Made by a program: the position numbers and the translations under genes. Of a stretch of DNA of 64,000 nucleotides, positions 34,673 to 43,169 are shown one piece after another. The stretch is from Telluribacter roseus (GTDB lineage Bacteria > Bacteroidota > Bacteroidia > Cytophagales > Spirosomataceae), in NCBI RefSeq assembly GCF_017355915.2, contig NZ_JAFEUV020000001.1, forward strand, positions 496,001-560,000, written 5' to 3'. The notes beneath the pieces were generated by a model. It saw nothing but the letters and a program-made list of their open reading frames with translations. It was not told the DNA's origin and searched no databases. Numbering within the stretch: position 1 is the stretch's first letter; every line of letters begins with the position of its first letter.

Positions 34673-35494
34673 TTGGATTTAGGGCTTAGTACATATTCCT
34701 TTCCGTGGGCGGTAGGAATACCCGGTTCGGTGCCGGAGCGTCCGATTACGCCGGTGGAGCTGGTACACCAGACGGTCAAACACGGGCTGCATCATCTGCA
34801 GTTTGGTGACAACCTTCCCCTGCACCAGCTTTCGGATTCCAGCCTTGAGGAGTTGATCAGGACGGCGGCCCAGTCCGGTGTACATCTGGAAGTGGGTACG
34901 CGTCGGCTGACGAAGGAGCACATCGCGCTGTACCTGGGCTTGGCCGTGCGCTGCGGATCACCTTTTCTGCGGGTGGTCATTGATGACAACTGCTTCAAAC
35001 CGGGCAAAGAAGAGGTCATCCAGATCATCCATTCCTTACTGCCTGACCTACAGGCGGCCGGGGTAGTACTGGCCATCGAAAACCACGACCGTTTCCCGGT
35101 GCGGGAGATCGAGGAGATCATACTGGCCACGAGTACCCAATGGGTAGGCGTATGCCTGGATACGGCCAACTCGCTGGGAGCCGGCGAAGGTGTGCGGGAG
35201 GTCGTGGAGGTGCTGGCCCCCTATACCGTCAATCTGCACATCAAAGACATCACGATCCGTCGGGTCAGCCACAAAATGGGCTTTGAAGTAGATGGCTGCC
35301 CCGCCGGTAAAGGCATACTACCCATTCCCTGGATCATCGAACAGCTAAGCCAGTACGGCCGTTGCCGGACCGCTACGCTCGAGCTATGGTCGCACCCCGA
35401 AAGTACACTGTACGGTACCCTGGCCAAGGAAGCCAGCTGGGTTGAAGAAAGCATCGCGTACCTGCAGTACATAATGAGACAGGCAGGCCGGTAG
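34673..35494 (+). CDS. oiaC: TIM-barrel sugar isomerase/epimerase family; candidate 3-oxo-isoapionate decarboxylase
   Basis: A 273-residue metal-dependent enzyme of the xylose-isomerase-like TIM barrel family. Metal ligands are visible in LAIENHDRFP (Glu), VCLDTANSLG (Asp), VNLHIKDI (His) and ATLELWSHPE (Glu). OiaC, which turns 3-oxo-isoapionate into L-erythrulose, belongs to this superfamily, and the neighbours supply the other steps of that route. So the name rests on context more than on sequence. The start is a TTG at 34673 (no ATG is near); a GATATTTG box 20 bp upstream fits a short leader. Confidence 0.65.
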   Translation: MDLGLSTYSFPWAVGIPGSVPERPITPVELVHQTVKHGLHHLQFGDNLPLHQLSDSSLEELIRTAAQSGVHLEVGTRRLTKEHIALYLGLAVRCGSPFLRVVIDDNCFKPGKEEVIQIIHSLLPDLQAAGVVLAIENHDRFPVREIEEIILATSTQWVGVCLDTANSLGAGEGVREVVEVLAPYTVNLHIKDITIRRVSHKMGFEVDGCPAGKGILPIPWIIEQLSQYGRCRTATLELWSHPESTLYGTLAKEASWVEESIAYLQYIMRQAGR

Positions 35495-35531
35495 TAGCAG
35501 AGTGTCACAATTTGAAATTAACATTTAGAAA

Positions 35532-35567
35532 CAGCTAACACCTAATAGCTAACAACTAACAACTAAA
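35532..35567 (+). repeat. AGCTAAC leader repeat before the apnO-like gene
   Basis: AGCTAACACCTAATAGCTAA is followed by CAACTAACAACTAAAT, ending 1-2 bp before the ATG at 35569. It matches the leaders of xerD and aroQ. Confidence 0.75.
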
Positions 35568-35568
35568 T

Positions 35569-36408
35569 ATGAGCAAGATAAAAGTAGCCCTGATAGGAGC
35601 CGGAGGCAAAATGGGATGCCGGCTGGTAGATAACTTTCTGAAGTACGACCAGTACCAGGTAGACTGCGTGGAGATAGGAGAGCGTGGAATACAGAACCTG
35701 GCCCAGCGGGGCGTACTGACTACAGGGGCGGAGGTAACGGTACCCGAGGCCGACGTGGTGATCCTGGCCGTACCCGACGTGACCATCGGACAGATATCAC
35801 AGGAAATCATCCCCCAGATGAAAGCCAACGCGCTGGTAATGACGCTGGACCCGGCGGCTCCGCTGGATGGTGTCATCGCGCACCGCGAGGACCTGGGCTA
35901 CGTGATCGCGCACCCCTGTCACCCGTCTATCTTTAACTGGGAGCCTACCGAAGAAGCCTTCCGTGACTTTTATGGCGGTATCTCGGCCAAGCAGTCCATC
36001 GTAGTAGCCCTCATGCACGGCAGCGAAGAGCACTACCAACTGGGCGAGAAGGTATCGCAGGATATGTACGCGCCCATCAAGGACACGCACCGCATCACGC
36101 TGGAGCAGATGGCGATCCTGGAGCCGGCGATGGTAGAGACCCTGGCGCAGACCTGCATGGAGGTAGTGAAGGAAGGCTACGATCGCATAGTAGCCTTGGG
36201 GGTACCCGAGGCGGCCGCCCGTGACTTTGTACTGGGTCACCTGCGCATCCAGATCGCGGTACTCTTCAAGGAAGTAAACGGTACCTTCTCCGACGCAGCC
36301 TACAAGATCAGCAAGCGCGCCAAGCCGCTGCTGTTCCGCGATGGGTGGCAGAAGATATTCGAAATGGACGATATTAAGGAGCAGGTGCGGGATATTACGA
36401 ATAAGTAG
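35569..36408 (+). CDS. apnO: phosphogluconate dehydrogenase C-domain oxidoreductase; candidate D-apionate oxidoisomerase
   Basis: A 279-residue NAD(P)-dependent enzyme. The Rossmann motif VALIGAGGKMGCRLVDNF spans 6-23. The mid-part has IAHPCHPSIFNWEP near 123-136, and the C-terminal half is an alpha domain like that of 6-phosphogluconate dehydrogenase, with EGYDRIVALGVPEAAARDF near 202-220. This domain build is that of ApnO, which converts D-apionate to 3-oxo-isoapionate. It follows the OiaC-like gene by 74 bp on the same strand. The assignment is from family build plus context. Confidence 0.72.
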   Translation: MSKIKVALIGAGGKMGCRLVDNFLKYDQYQVDCVEIGERGIQNLAQRGVLTTGAEVTVPEADVVILAVPDVTIGQISQEIIPQMKANALVMTLDPAAPLDGVIAHREDLGYVIAHPCHPSIFNWEPTEEAFRDFYGGISAKQSIVVALMHGSEEHYQLGEKVSQDMYAPIKDTHRITLEQMAILEPAMVETLAQTCMEVVKEGYDRIVALGVPEAAARDFVLGHLRIQIAVLFKEVNGTFSDAAYKISKRAKPLLFRDGWQKIFEMDDIKEQVRDITNK

Positions 36409-36484
36409 TTTTCGTATGCAGATCCAGCAGTGTACGAAGAATTTATTTGTGTCAAATAGGCTATCTGCCTATAAATAGTCAATG

Positions 36485-36553
36485 GCCCCATAGGGGCTGT
36501 ACTTTAGTAGAAGTAATGCCATTATATCTATAATAGCTCCGTAGGAGCGGCAC
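36485..36553. repeat. short hairpin repeats with TTTAGTAG tails (two units)
   Basis: Unit one is GCCCC-ATA-GGGGC (36485-36497) followed by TGTACTTTAGTAGAAG. Unit two is GCTCC-GTA-GGAGC (36536-36548) followed by GGCAC. Three more units lie at 41879-42004. Both arrays are within the apiose-type locus. Confidence 0.75.
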
Positions 36554-36666
36554 ATTTACTCTTGCGTGCACTATTGATGCAGATTTTCGGATTTAGAAAA
36601 TACCCTTTGCATATCTCCACGTTTTTCAATCCTAATAGAAAGTAGTTATATCCGAATTTTTATAAT

Positions 36667-38034
36667 ATGAAAAACCTTTCTCTAATCGCACTGCTCTGTC
36701 TGGTAAGTCTGGTTGCGCAGGCCCAGCTGAAAGTGAGTGATAACAAACGGTACCTAGTTACGCAGGACGGCAAGCCTTTCTTCTGGCTGGGTGATACCGC
36801 CTGGGAGCTGTTTCACCGCCTCAACCGGGAGGAGGCTGACCGCTACCTGAAAAACCGGGTCGATAAAGGATTCACCGTAATTCAGGCGGTGGCCCTGGCC
36901 GAACTGGACGGTCTGCACTCGCCCAACCCCTACGGCGAGGTACCCCTCGAAAACGACGATCCCACCAAACCTCGCGAAGCGTACTTCCAGCACGTGGATT
37001 ATATCGTAGACAAAGCGGCTTCACTGGGCCTTTACATCGCCCTGCTCCCTACCTGGGGTGACAAGCTGAACAAAAGTTCATGGGGAACGGGCCCTGAAAT
37101 ATTTACTACCAGCAATGCCAAGGCCTTTGGCAAGTGGATGGGCAATCGCTATAAGAACCGGAAGAACATCATCTGGATCATGGGCGGTGACCGCAATCCC
37201 CGCGACAACAGCAACGATGTGGAGGTATGGCGGGCCATGGCGGCTGGCGTGGCCGAAGGAGTGGGTAGCCAAAATGCCGCGCTGATGTCGTACCACCCCC
37301 AGCCGAACAGTCTGGAAGATGCGGGCTCCGCTAAGTGGTTCCATAATGACGCCTGGCTGGACTTCAATATGTTCCAGACCGGTCACTGCCGCGAAAACAA
37401 CGTGTGGGACCGGGTGCAGGTCGCTTACAACAAGACGCCCGTCAAGCCCGTGCTGGATGGCGAAACGCTCTACGAAGACCATCCGGTTTGCTTCAATGCC
37501 AAAGACCTAGGTACCTCCAGTGCCTACGACATCCGCAAGCACGCCTACCTGGATCTTTTTGCCGGGGCTTTCGGACATACCTACGGTGCCCATCCTGTGT
37601 GGCAGATGTACGGTCCCGGCCGCCAGCCCGTCAATGGTCCGCACTTCTACTGGTACGATGCGCTGGACCTTCCGGGAGCAGCTCAGATGACCTACGTGCG
37701 TCGCCTGATGGAGTCGCGACCCATGCTGGATCGCGTACCTGACCAGAGCCTGATTACCAACGCCCGCGAAGCCCACGACCGCATCCAGGCTACCCGCGGC
37801 AAAGACTACATCTTTGTGTACACGACGCAGGGAAAAGACTTTACGGTAAACATGGGCAAGATATCGGGCCAGAACCTGAAAGCTACCTGGTATAACCCCA
37901 AGAACGGCGAAACCAAGGAGGGAGAACAGGTGGAGAACAAGGGCCAAAAGAAATTTACTCCTCCCAGCAACGGCTACGGCCACGACTGGGTGCTGGTACT
38001 GGACGATGCTTCAAAAAACTATCCTAAACTCTGA
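36667..38034 (+). CDS. GH140 family glycoside hydrolase (candidate apiosidase)
   Basis: A 455-residue exported enzyme with signal peptide (1-19, AQA-Q), a DUF4038 TIM barrel (about 22-360) and a C-terminal beta domain (about 365-455). The family GH140 founder releases apiose from rhamnogalacturonan II. Candidate catalytic acids are Asp175 in IWIMGGDRNPRD and Glu266 in PVLDGETLYED, spaced as in that family. WLGDTAWELFHRL near 40-52 is the conserved sugar-site start. It lies within the ABC importer and apiose-enzyme cluster, which agrees with an apiose-releasing role. Confidence 0.85.
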   Translation: MKNLSLIALLCLVSLVAQAQLKVSDNKRYLVTQDGKPFFWLGDTAWELFHRLNREEADRYLKNRVDKGFTVIQAVALAELDGLHSPNPYGEVPLENDDPTKPREAYFQHVDYIVDKAASLGLYIALLPTWGDKLNKSSWGTGPEIFTTSNAKAFGKWMGNRYKNRKNIIWIMGGDRNPRDNSNDVEVWRAMAAGVAEGVGSQNAALMSYHPQPNSLEDAGSAKWFHNDAWLDFNMFQTGHCRENNVWDRVQVAYNKTPVKPVLDGETLYEDHPVCFNAKDLGTSSAYDIRKHAYLDLFAGAFGHTYGAHPVWQMYGPGRQPVNGPHFYWYDALDLPGAAQMTYVRRLMESRPMLDRVPDQSLITNAREAHDRIQATRGKDYIFVYTTQGKDFTVNMGKISGQNLKATWYNPKNGETKEGEQVENKGQKKFTPPSNGYGHDWVLVLDDASKNYPKL

Positions 38035-38045
38035 CCTTACTGATC

Positions 38046-38096
38046 AGGGGCAGGCGGTAAACCCGATGGGTAAACCGCTTGCCCCTCCATCTTTTA
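38046..38096 (+). terminator. hairpin after the GH140 gene
   Basis: AGGGGCAGGCGGT (38046-38058) and ACCGCTTGCCCCT (38074-38086) pair with one G-T; a CTTTT tail follows shortly after. It may cut transcription between GH140 and the dehydrogenase gene. Confidence 0.6.
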
Positions 38097-38138
38097 TCCT
38101 CACAAGACTAGTTAAAATAGGTTGACTGATTTGCTCTA

Positions 38139-39155
38139 ATGAAGAAACTGCGCTTCGCGGTAATCGGAACCGGCTTCTGGGCCAACTACCAGATCCCTGC
38201 CTGGCAGGAGCTGGAAGGCGTAGAGCTGGTGGCTGTATACAACCGCACCCGTTCCAAAGCCGAGACCATAGCCAAACGCTTTGGGGTACCCCGGGTGTAC
38301 GACGATATCAATGAACTCCTGCAGCACGAGGAGCTGGATTTCGTAGACATCATCACGGACGTAGATACCCATTCGGTATTTGTGAAGCTGGCCGCGGAGC
38401 GGGGACTGGATGTGATCTGCCAAAAGCCGATGGCCTCGTCGCTGGCTCAGGCCCAGGCGATGGTGGATGTGTGTCAACAGGCGGGAGTGAAGTTTTTTAT
38501 TCACGAAAATTTCCGCTGGCAGGCACCCATCCGGGCCGTAAAGAAGGCGCTGGACTCTGGCGTGATCGGCGAGCCTTTCAAGGCTCGCGTTACCTTCTGC
38601 TCGGGCTTTCCGGTATTTGACAACCAGCCCTTCCTGGCCGAGCTGGAGCAGTTTATCCTGACGGACATCGGCTCGCACGTACTAGATGTGTGCCGCTTTC
38701 TGTTTGGCGAAGCCCGGAGCCTGTACTGCCTGGCCCGTCGGGTCAACCCAAAGATCAAAGGAGAGGACGTAGCCAATGTACTGATGGAGATGGAGAGTGG
38801 GCTGCACTGCTACGCCGAAATGTCCTACGCCTCCATTCTGGAAAAAGAAGCCTTCCCCCAGACGCTGGTACTGGTAGAAGGAGAGAAGGGCTCCATCTGG
38901 CTGACCAACGATTTTGAATTGAAAATAACAACACGCGAAGGTACTACCTCCGAGTTCATCAAACCGGACCTGTACTCCTGGGTGGACCTGGACTATGCCG
39001 TGGTACACTCCAGCATCGTAGATTGCAACCGCGATATCCTTAACGGGCTACGCGGTGGTACTTCCGAAATCACCGGCGAAGACAACTTCCGGACTATGCA
39101 GCTCGTATGGGGCAGCTACCAGTCCGCGGCGGAGGGTAGAGTACTTACGTTCTAA
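38139..39155 (+). CDS. apsD: Gfo/Idh/MocA oxidoreductase; candidate D-apiose dehydrogenase
   Basis: A 338-residue NAD(P)-dependent dehydrogenase. The Rossmann motif FAVIGTGFWANYQIP spans 5-19, the catalytic lysine is in CQKPMASS near 97, and SHVLDVCRFLFGE near 179 supplies the substrate-side histidine. Known D-apiose dehydrogenases (ApsD), which make apionolactone, belong to this family. It lies between the apiosidase-type gene and the importer, with the lactonase and oxidoisomerase candidates in the same cluster. The superfamily is broad, so the exact substrate rests on context. Confidence 0.72.
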   Translation: MKKLRFAVIGTGFWANYQIPAWQELEGVELVAVYNRTRSKAETIAKRFGVPRVYDDINELLQHEELDFVDIITDVDTHSVFVKLAAERGLDVICQKPMASSLAQAQAMVDVCQQAGVKFFIHENFRWQAPIRAVKKALDSGVIGEPFKARVTFCSGFPVFDNQPFLAELEQFILTDIGSHVLDVCRFLFGEARSLYCLARRVNPKIKGEDVANVLMEMESGLHCYAEMSYASILEKEAFPQTLVLVEGEKGSIWLTNDFELKITTREGTTSEFIKPDLYSWVDLDYAVVHSSIVDCNRDILNGLRGGTSEITGEDNFRTMQLVWGSYQSAAEGRVLTF

Positions 39156-39212
39156 CTTAAAAAATGTAGTTTAACCACAGAGAGGTAAGAGCGGTACGCC
39201 ACCCGGTTTTTA

Positions 39213-39253
39213 CACAGAGTAAAATGAGTTTTTCTCTGTGCTGGACTCATTTT
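39213..39253 (+). terminator. interleaved inverted repeats between dehydrogenase and ABC genes
   Basis: CACAGAG (39213-39219) pairs with CTCTGTG (39234-39240), and AAAATGAGT (39221-39229) with ACTCATTTT (39245-39253). The two pairings cross, so they form a pseudoknot or exclude one another. The second is followed by a weak T-rich tail. It could be an attenuator before the transporter genes. Confidence 0.5.
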
Positions 39254-39302
39254 AATTCTGTTGAAAAATAAAACTTAAAAAACTAATAGCTATCGGCTAC
39301 GA

Positions 39303-40769
39303 ATGCTCCGGCTGGAAAACATATCGAAAAGCTTTCCCGGCGTCAAGGCGCTGGATGAGGTATCGCTGGAGTTCAGGGCCGGAGAGGTACATGCCGTGTG
39401 CGGGGAGAATGGAGCCGGCAAAAGTACCCTGATGAACATCATCACCGGCAACTACCAGCCGGATCAGGGGCGACTGGTATGGAACGGCGAAGAGACTACT
39501 ATTCCCAACGTACAGCACGCCCAGCGCCTAGGCATCAGTATCGTATACCAGGAACGTAGCCTCGTGGATTCGCTGAGCGTAGCCGAAAATATTTACCCCA
39601 TCAACAAGCCCCGGTACCGCTGGGGCATTATTAACTACTCCGCCCTTTACCAGAATACCCAGCAGCTCCTTGACCAGCTGCAGCTTACTGAGTTCTCCCC
39701 CCGCACGCCCGTATCTCTGCTTTCGTCGGCGCAGAAGCAGATGGTAGAAATAGCCAAGGCTTTGGCAACCGGGCCCAAACTCCTGATCCTGGATGAACCT
39801 ACGGCCTCCATCACCGAGCGCGAAACCAGGCTGCTCTTTGACATTATTCACCTGCTTAAAGAAGAGGGCGTAGCCATTATCTACATCTCCCACCGCATGG
39901 CCGAAATCAAGGAGATAGCCGACCGGGTGTCAGTCCTGAAAGACGGCAGATTCCAGGGAACCGTAGAAGCAAAGGATACTTCTATCGATACTATTATCCG
40001 GATGATGGTTGGACGCGATATGATCCACAAGGCTTACGCCTCTGACGTCGGTGAAGAGGTGGTACTGTCGGTACAAAACCTGTCGGGGCGGGGCTTCCGG
40101 AATGTTAGCTTTCAGCTCCACAAAGGAGAAATACTGGGCTTCGCTGGTCTGATGGGAGCGGGCCGAACTGAAGTAGCCAAGGCTGTATTCGGAGCTAATC
40201 CAGTCACGGAAGGAGAAGTAGTGGTACAGAAAGAGGCGGTACAGATCAATCACCCATCCCAGGCCATCGGGCTGGGCATTGCCTACGTACCCGAGGACCG
40301 CAAGCAGTCGGGGCTTTTTCTGGATAAAACCATCGCTGAAAATATCGCCTCGGCCCGCCTGCAGGAGGTGTTTTACGAAGAAGAAACCACGGTAAGCACA
40401 GCCCGGCAATTGCAGCAGCAGCTGGGCATACGTACGCCTTCGGTGAAGAACAAGGTCATCAAACTCAGCGGGGGGAATCAGCAAAAGGTAGTACTGGGCA
40501 AGTGGCTGAATACCCGGCCCGACATCCTGATCGTAGACGAACCTACGCACGGTGTCGATGTAGGAGCCAAGAGTGAGATCTACGACATCCTCAAAAAAAT
40601 AACCGCCGAAGGTAAAAGCATCATCGTCATTTCCAGCGAGCTGCCCGAGCTCCTGACCTTGGCGGATCGTATCGCGGTCATGCACGAAGGACGGCTGGTG
40701 CGGATACTAAATAAAGACGAAGCCTCCGAAGAACTGATTATTCAAATCGCCTCCGGGCAAACCCCATAA
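39303..40769 (+). CDS. sugar ABC transporter ATPase (RbsA/MglA type)
   Basis: A 488-residue ATPase with two fused nucleotide-binding domains. In the first, the Walker A is GENGAGKST (36-44), the signature LSSAQKQM and the Walker B LLILDEPTA. In the second, the Walker A is degenerate (GLMGAGRTE), as normal for RbsA, with signature LSGGNQQK and Walker B ILIVDEPTHG. It powers import of a monosaccharide with the permease 4 bp downstream and the binding protein further on. The surrounding genes suggest D-apiose as cargo. Confidence 0.93.
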   Translation: MLRLENISKSFPGVKALDEVSLEFRAGEVHAVCGENGAGKSTLMNIITGNYQPDQGRLVWNGEETTIPNVQHAQRLGISIVYQERSLVDSLSVAENIYPINKPRYRWGIINYSALYQNTQQLLDQLQLTEFSPRTPVSLLSSAQKQMVEIAKALATGPKLLILDEPTASITERETRLLFDIIHLLKEEGVAIIYISHRMAEIKEIADRVSVLKDGRFQGTVEAKDTSIDTIIRMMVGRDMIHKAYASDVGEEVVLSVQNLSGRGFRNVSFQLHKGEILGFAGLMGAGRTEVAKAVFGANPVTEGEVVVQKEAVQINHPSQAIGLGIAYVPEDRKQSGLFLDKTIAENIASARLQEVFYEEETTVSTARQLQQQLGIRTPSVKNKVIKLSGGNQQKVVLGKWLNTRPDILIVDEPTHGVDVGAKSEIYDILKKITAEGKSIIVISSELPELLTLADRIAVMHEGRLVRILNKDEASEELIIQIASGQTP

Positions 40770-40773
40770 CCCG

Positions 40774-41796
40774 ATGGAACAACTGGAACCACGTGTATCT
40801 GTCAAGAAAAGTACTGCGGGTACCACCGGTACCGGCCATAGCCTGATGGCCGAGCGCCTGCAGGACCGGGTCTTTACGCTGGGTGTGACGACCCTGCTGC
40901 TGTGCATCGGTATGTCAGTTGTATTCCCAGACCAATTCCCAAGGGTCGAAAACCTCTCGCAGCTCCTGCTCAACCTGTCCGTCGATACCATCGTGGCCGT
41001 AGGCATGATGGTACTGATGATCGCCGGCATGTTTGACCTGTCGGTGGGTTCGGTGGTGGCCTTTTCGGGTGGCATGGCTGGGTACCTCATGTACTACCAC
41101 AATACCAATTTTCTGCTGGCGATACTGGCGGGATTGGTGGGGGCCGTGCTGGTGGGGGTGATCAACGGCTGGCTCATTGCTAAGGCCCGCATCAACCCCA
41201 TGATCCAGACGCTGGCGATGATGGGCATCGTACGCGGCTTTGCCCTGATGCTGAGCGGTGCCGGCATCCAGAACTTCCCCTACGAGTTTATCTACATCGG
41301 GCAGTCGAAGCTACTGGGCCTGCAGGCTCCCATCTGGTACATGCTGGCGACGGTGTTACTATTTAGTTTCCTGGTCAACCGCACTACCTTCTTCCGGAAG
41401 TACTACTTCATTGGGGGCAACGAAAAAGCCGCCGAACTATCGGGTATCAACGTCCAGAAGATGAAGATATGGGCCTTCGTCATATCCGCCACGCTGGCGG
41501 GTATAGCGGGTATACTGCTTGCTTCCCGCTTAGGCGCCGCCCTTTCTACTTCGGGTCGGGGGCTGGAGCTGCGGGTAATTACGGCCGTGATCCTGGGAGG
41601 CGCCAGTCTGTCCGGTGGCTACGGAAAGATCTGGGGGGCGTTTCTGGGAGCCCTTTTTATGGCTATTGTCAATAACGCGCTGATCATCGGGCGGGTATCG
41701 GGGTACTGGCAGGAGGTGATCCTGGGCGTAATCTTGATTGCGGCCGTGGGAATTGATCAGTGGCTGATCCGGCGTTCGGAGCGGGTGAAGGGGTAG
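40774..41796 (+). CDS. sugar ABC transporter permease (RbsC type)
   Basis: A 340-residue inner-membrane permease of the branched-chain/ribose type with about ten helices. MVLMIAGMFDLSVGSVVAFSGG near 77-98 and LVGAVLVGVINGWLIAKARINPMIQTLAMM near 122-151 are the family hallmarks, and the EAA-like contact loop is near NEKAAELSGINV (218-229). It lies 4 bp after the ATPase and is surely co-translated. It is followed by a hairpin-repeat array before the binding-protein gene. Confidence 0.93.
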   Translation: MEQLEPRVSVKKSTAGTTGTGHSLMAERLQDRVFTLGVTTLLLCIGMSVVFPDQFPRVENLSQLLLNLSVDTIVAVGMMVLMIAGMFDLSVGSVVAFSGGMAGYLMYYHNTNFLLAILAGLVGAVLVGVINGWLIAKARINPMIQTLAMMGIVRGFALMLSGAGIQNFPYEFIYIGQSKLLGLQAPIWYMLATVLLFSFLVNRTTFFRKYYFIGGNEKAAELSGINVQKMKIWAFVISATLAGIAGILLASRLGAALSTSGRGLELRVITAVILGGASLSGGYGKIWGAFLGALFMAIVNNALIIGRVSGYWQEVILGVILIAAVGIDQWLIRRSERVKG

Positions 41797-41878
41797 TGGA
41801 TTGTTGAGTTGCGACGGTTCGCCGCCGCGATTGGAGATTGTCGAATTGTTTTTGCGCTGAGATAACTTTTAGACGGTA

Positions 41879-42004
41879 GTCCCAGCGGGACCTTACTTTA
41901 GTAGTAGCATCCAACGCACCCATTCCTTTGAGCCCCATAGGGGCGGCACTTTAGTAGTAGCAGAAGTAGAATAGACATCCCCATTAGCCCCAGCGGGGCG
42001 ACAC
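41879..42004. repeat. short hairpin repeats with TTTAGTAG tails (three units)
   Basis: GTCCC-AGC-GGGAC (41879-41891), GCCCC-ATA-GGGGC (41932-41944) and GCCCC-AGC-GGGGC (41987-41999). The first two are followed within five bases by TTTAGTAGTAG; the second and third carry GGCAC or GACAC right after the stem. The array fills half of the 249-bp gap between permease and binding-protein genes. Confidence 0.8.
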
Positions 42005-42045
42005 CTTTTGCGTCAGAATATTTGATAGCTATTTTCTTAATATAG

Positions 42046-43074
42046 ATGAAAAATTTATTTGCCATAGCCGCAATCCTAACTACCCTCACCGGCTGTGAAC
42101 CGCCACCCCGGGCAGGGTCGGTAGCTTCGTCGGATACGCTGGGGGCTGAGAAGTTTATAACGGCCGATGAGGTGATGCCCAACGAGGAGTACGTGATGGT
42201 CACGACAGCCATTAACCTGCCCCTGTTCGTCAACCACGACCAGGCGGCGTTTCTGGAATGGGGGAAGAAGATGGGCGTCCGTACTACCATCCTGGGGCCT
42301 TCGGAGTGGGATGTACCCGCTCAGATTGCCACCATCGAACAGGTCATTCCTTCCAAACCGGCCGGGCTGCTCATCAACGGTACTGATCCGGGCATTGCCC
42401 AGGCCATCAACAAGGCCGTAGAAGCGGGTATCCCTACGGTGGTGTACGATTCGGAGATTTCCAATTCCCGGCGACACTCCTTCATCGGCAGCAACTGGTA
42501 CGAGATGGGGCGTCTGCAGGGGGAACGCATGGCGAAGCTCATTGGTGGTAAAGGCAAGGTAGCCGTGATGGGTATACTGGGCATGGAAAACATGGAAGCC
42601 GGTTTTAAGGGGTTTCAGGATGCCATTGCCAAGTACCCCGGTATCATATTCCTGGGTAAGTACGACGACAAGGCCAATGTAGAGACCGCCGCCAAGATAG
42701 CCGCTGACATCATCGCAGCAAATCCGGACCTGGCGGGCATGGGCGGCTTCGACTCCAACTCCGGGCCGGGCATGGCGCTGGCGGTGAAGGAGGCTAACAA
42801 AGTAGGAGCCATCAAACTCACCACCGTAGACGCCGAACCAGAGCACCTGCGGCTGGTGAAGGAAGGCGTCATCGACTACCTGGTGGGGCAGAAGCGCGAG
42901 CTATTCACCTACCTGGGGGCTCAGATGCTCTTCGACATGCGTCACAAAACGGTACAGCTCTCGGCCAATGACTCCCGGGCGGGGGTAGTACCCATTCCTT
43001 CTACCGTGACCACCGGCTCCATCGAGATTGACAAAAACAACGTCGATATATTCCTGCTAACCCAACAACAGTAG
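42046..43074 (+). CDS. periplasmic sugar-binding lipoprotein of the ABC importer
   Basis: A 342-residue type I periplasmic binding protein (Peripla_BP_4). The signal ends in LTTLTGC (Cys17), so it is lipid-anchored. Conserved segments are LLINGTDPGIAQAINKAVEAGIPTVVYDSE near 105-134, SFIGSNWYEMGRLQGE near 142-157 and the hinge MGGFDSNSGPGMALAVKEA near 232-250. It delivers the sugar to the RbsA/RbsC-type pair upstream. D-apiose is the likely ligand from context. Confidence 0.9.
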   Translation: MKNLFAIAAILTTLTGCEPPPRAGSVASSDTLGAEKFITADEVMPNEEYVMVTTAINLPLFVNHDQAAFLEWGKKMGVRTTILGPSEWDVPAQIATIEQVIPSKPAGLLINGTDPGIAQAINKAVEAGIPTVVYDSEISNSRRHSFIGSNWYEMGRLQGERMAKLIGGKGKVAVMGILGMENMEAGFKGFQDAIAKYPGIIFLGKYDDKANVETAAKIAADIIAANPDLAGMGGFDSNSGPGMALAVKEANKVGAIKLTTVDAEPEHLRLVKEGVIDYLVGQKRELFTYLGAQMLFDMRHKTVQLSANDSRAGVVPIPSTVTTGSIEIDKNNVDIFLLTQQQ

Positions 43075-43115
43075 GTCTTTATTTCTTGTTGATTCTTAGA
43101 AATCCTTACTTAGGC

Positions 43116-43148
43116 ACCCGTGGCACGGTTCAGTACCGTGCCACGGGT
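43116..43148. repeat. GTGGCAC palindrome before the lactonase gene
   Basis: Perfect 14-bp arms ACCCGTGGCACGGT (43116-43129) and its complement (43135-43148) with a 5-nt loop, 21 bp before the ATG. It is the same element as at 17597-17627 with the arms exchanged. Confidence 0.85.
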
Positions 43149-43169
43149 TTTATAACCAGCTATTATACC

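Noticed and set aside
43086-43169. Longer lactonase start
   Set aside because: The extra 28 codons translate the palindromic repeat at 43116-43148, so they are unlikely to be coding.
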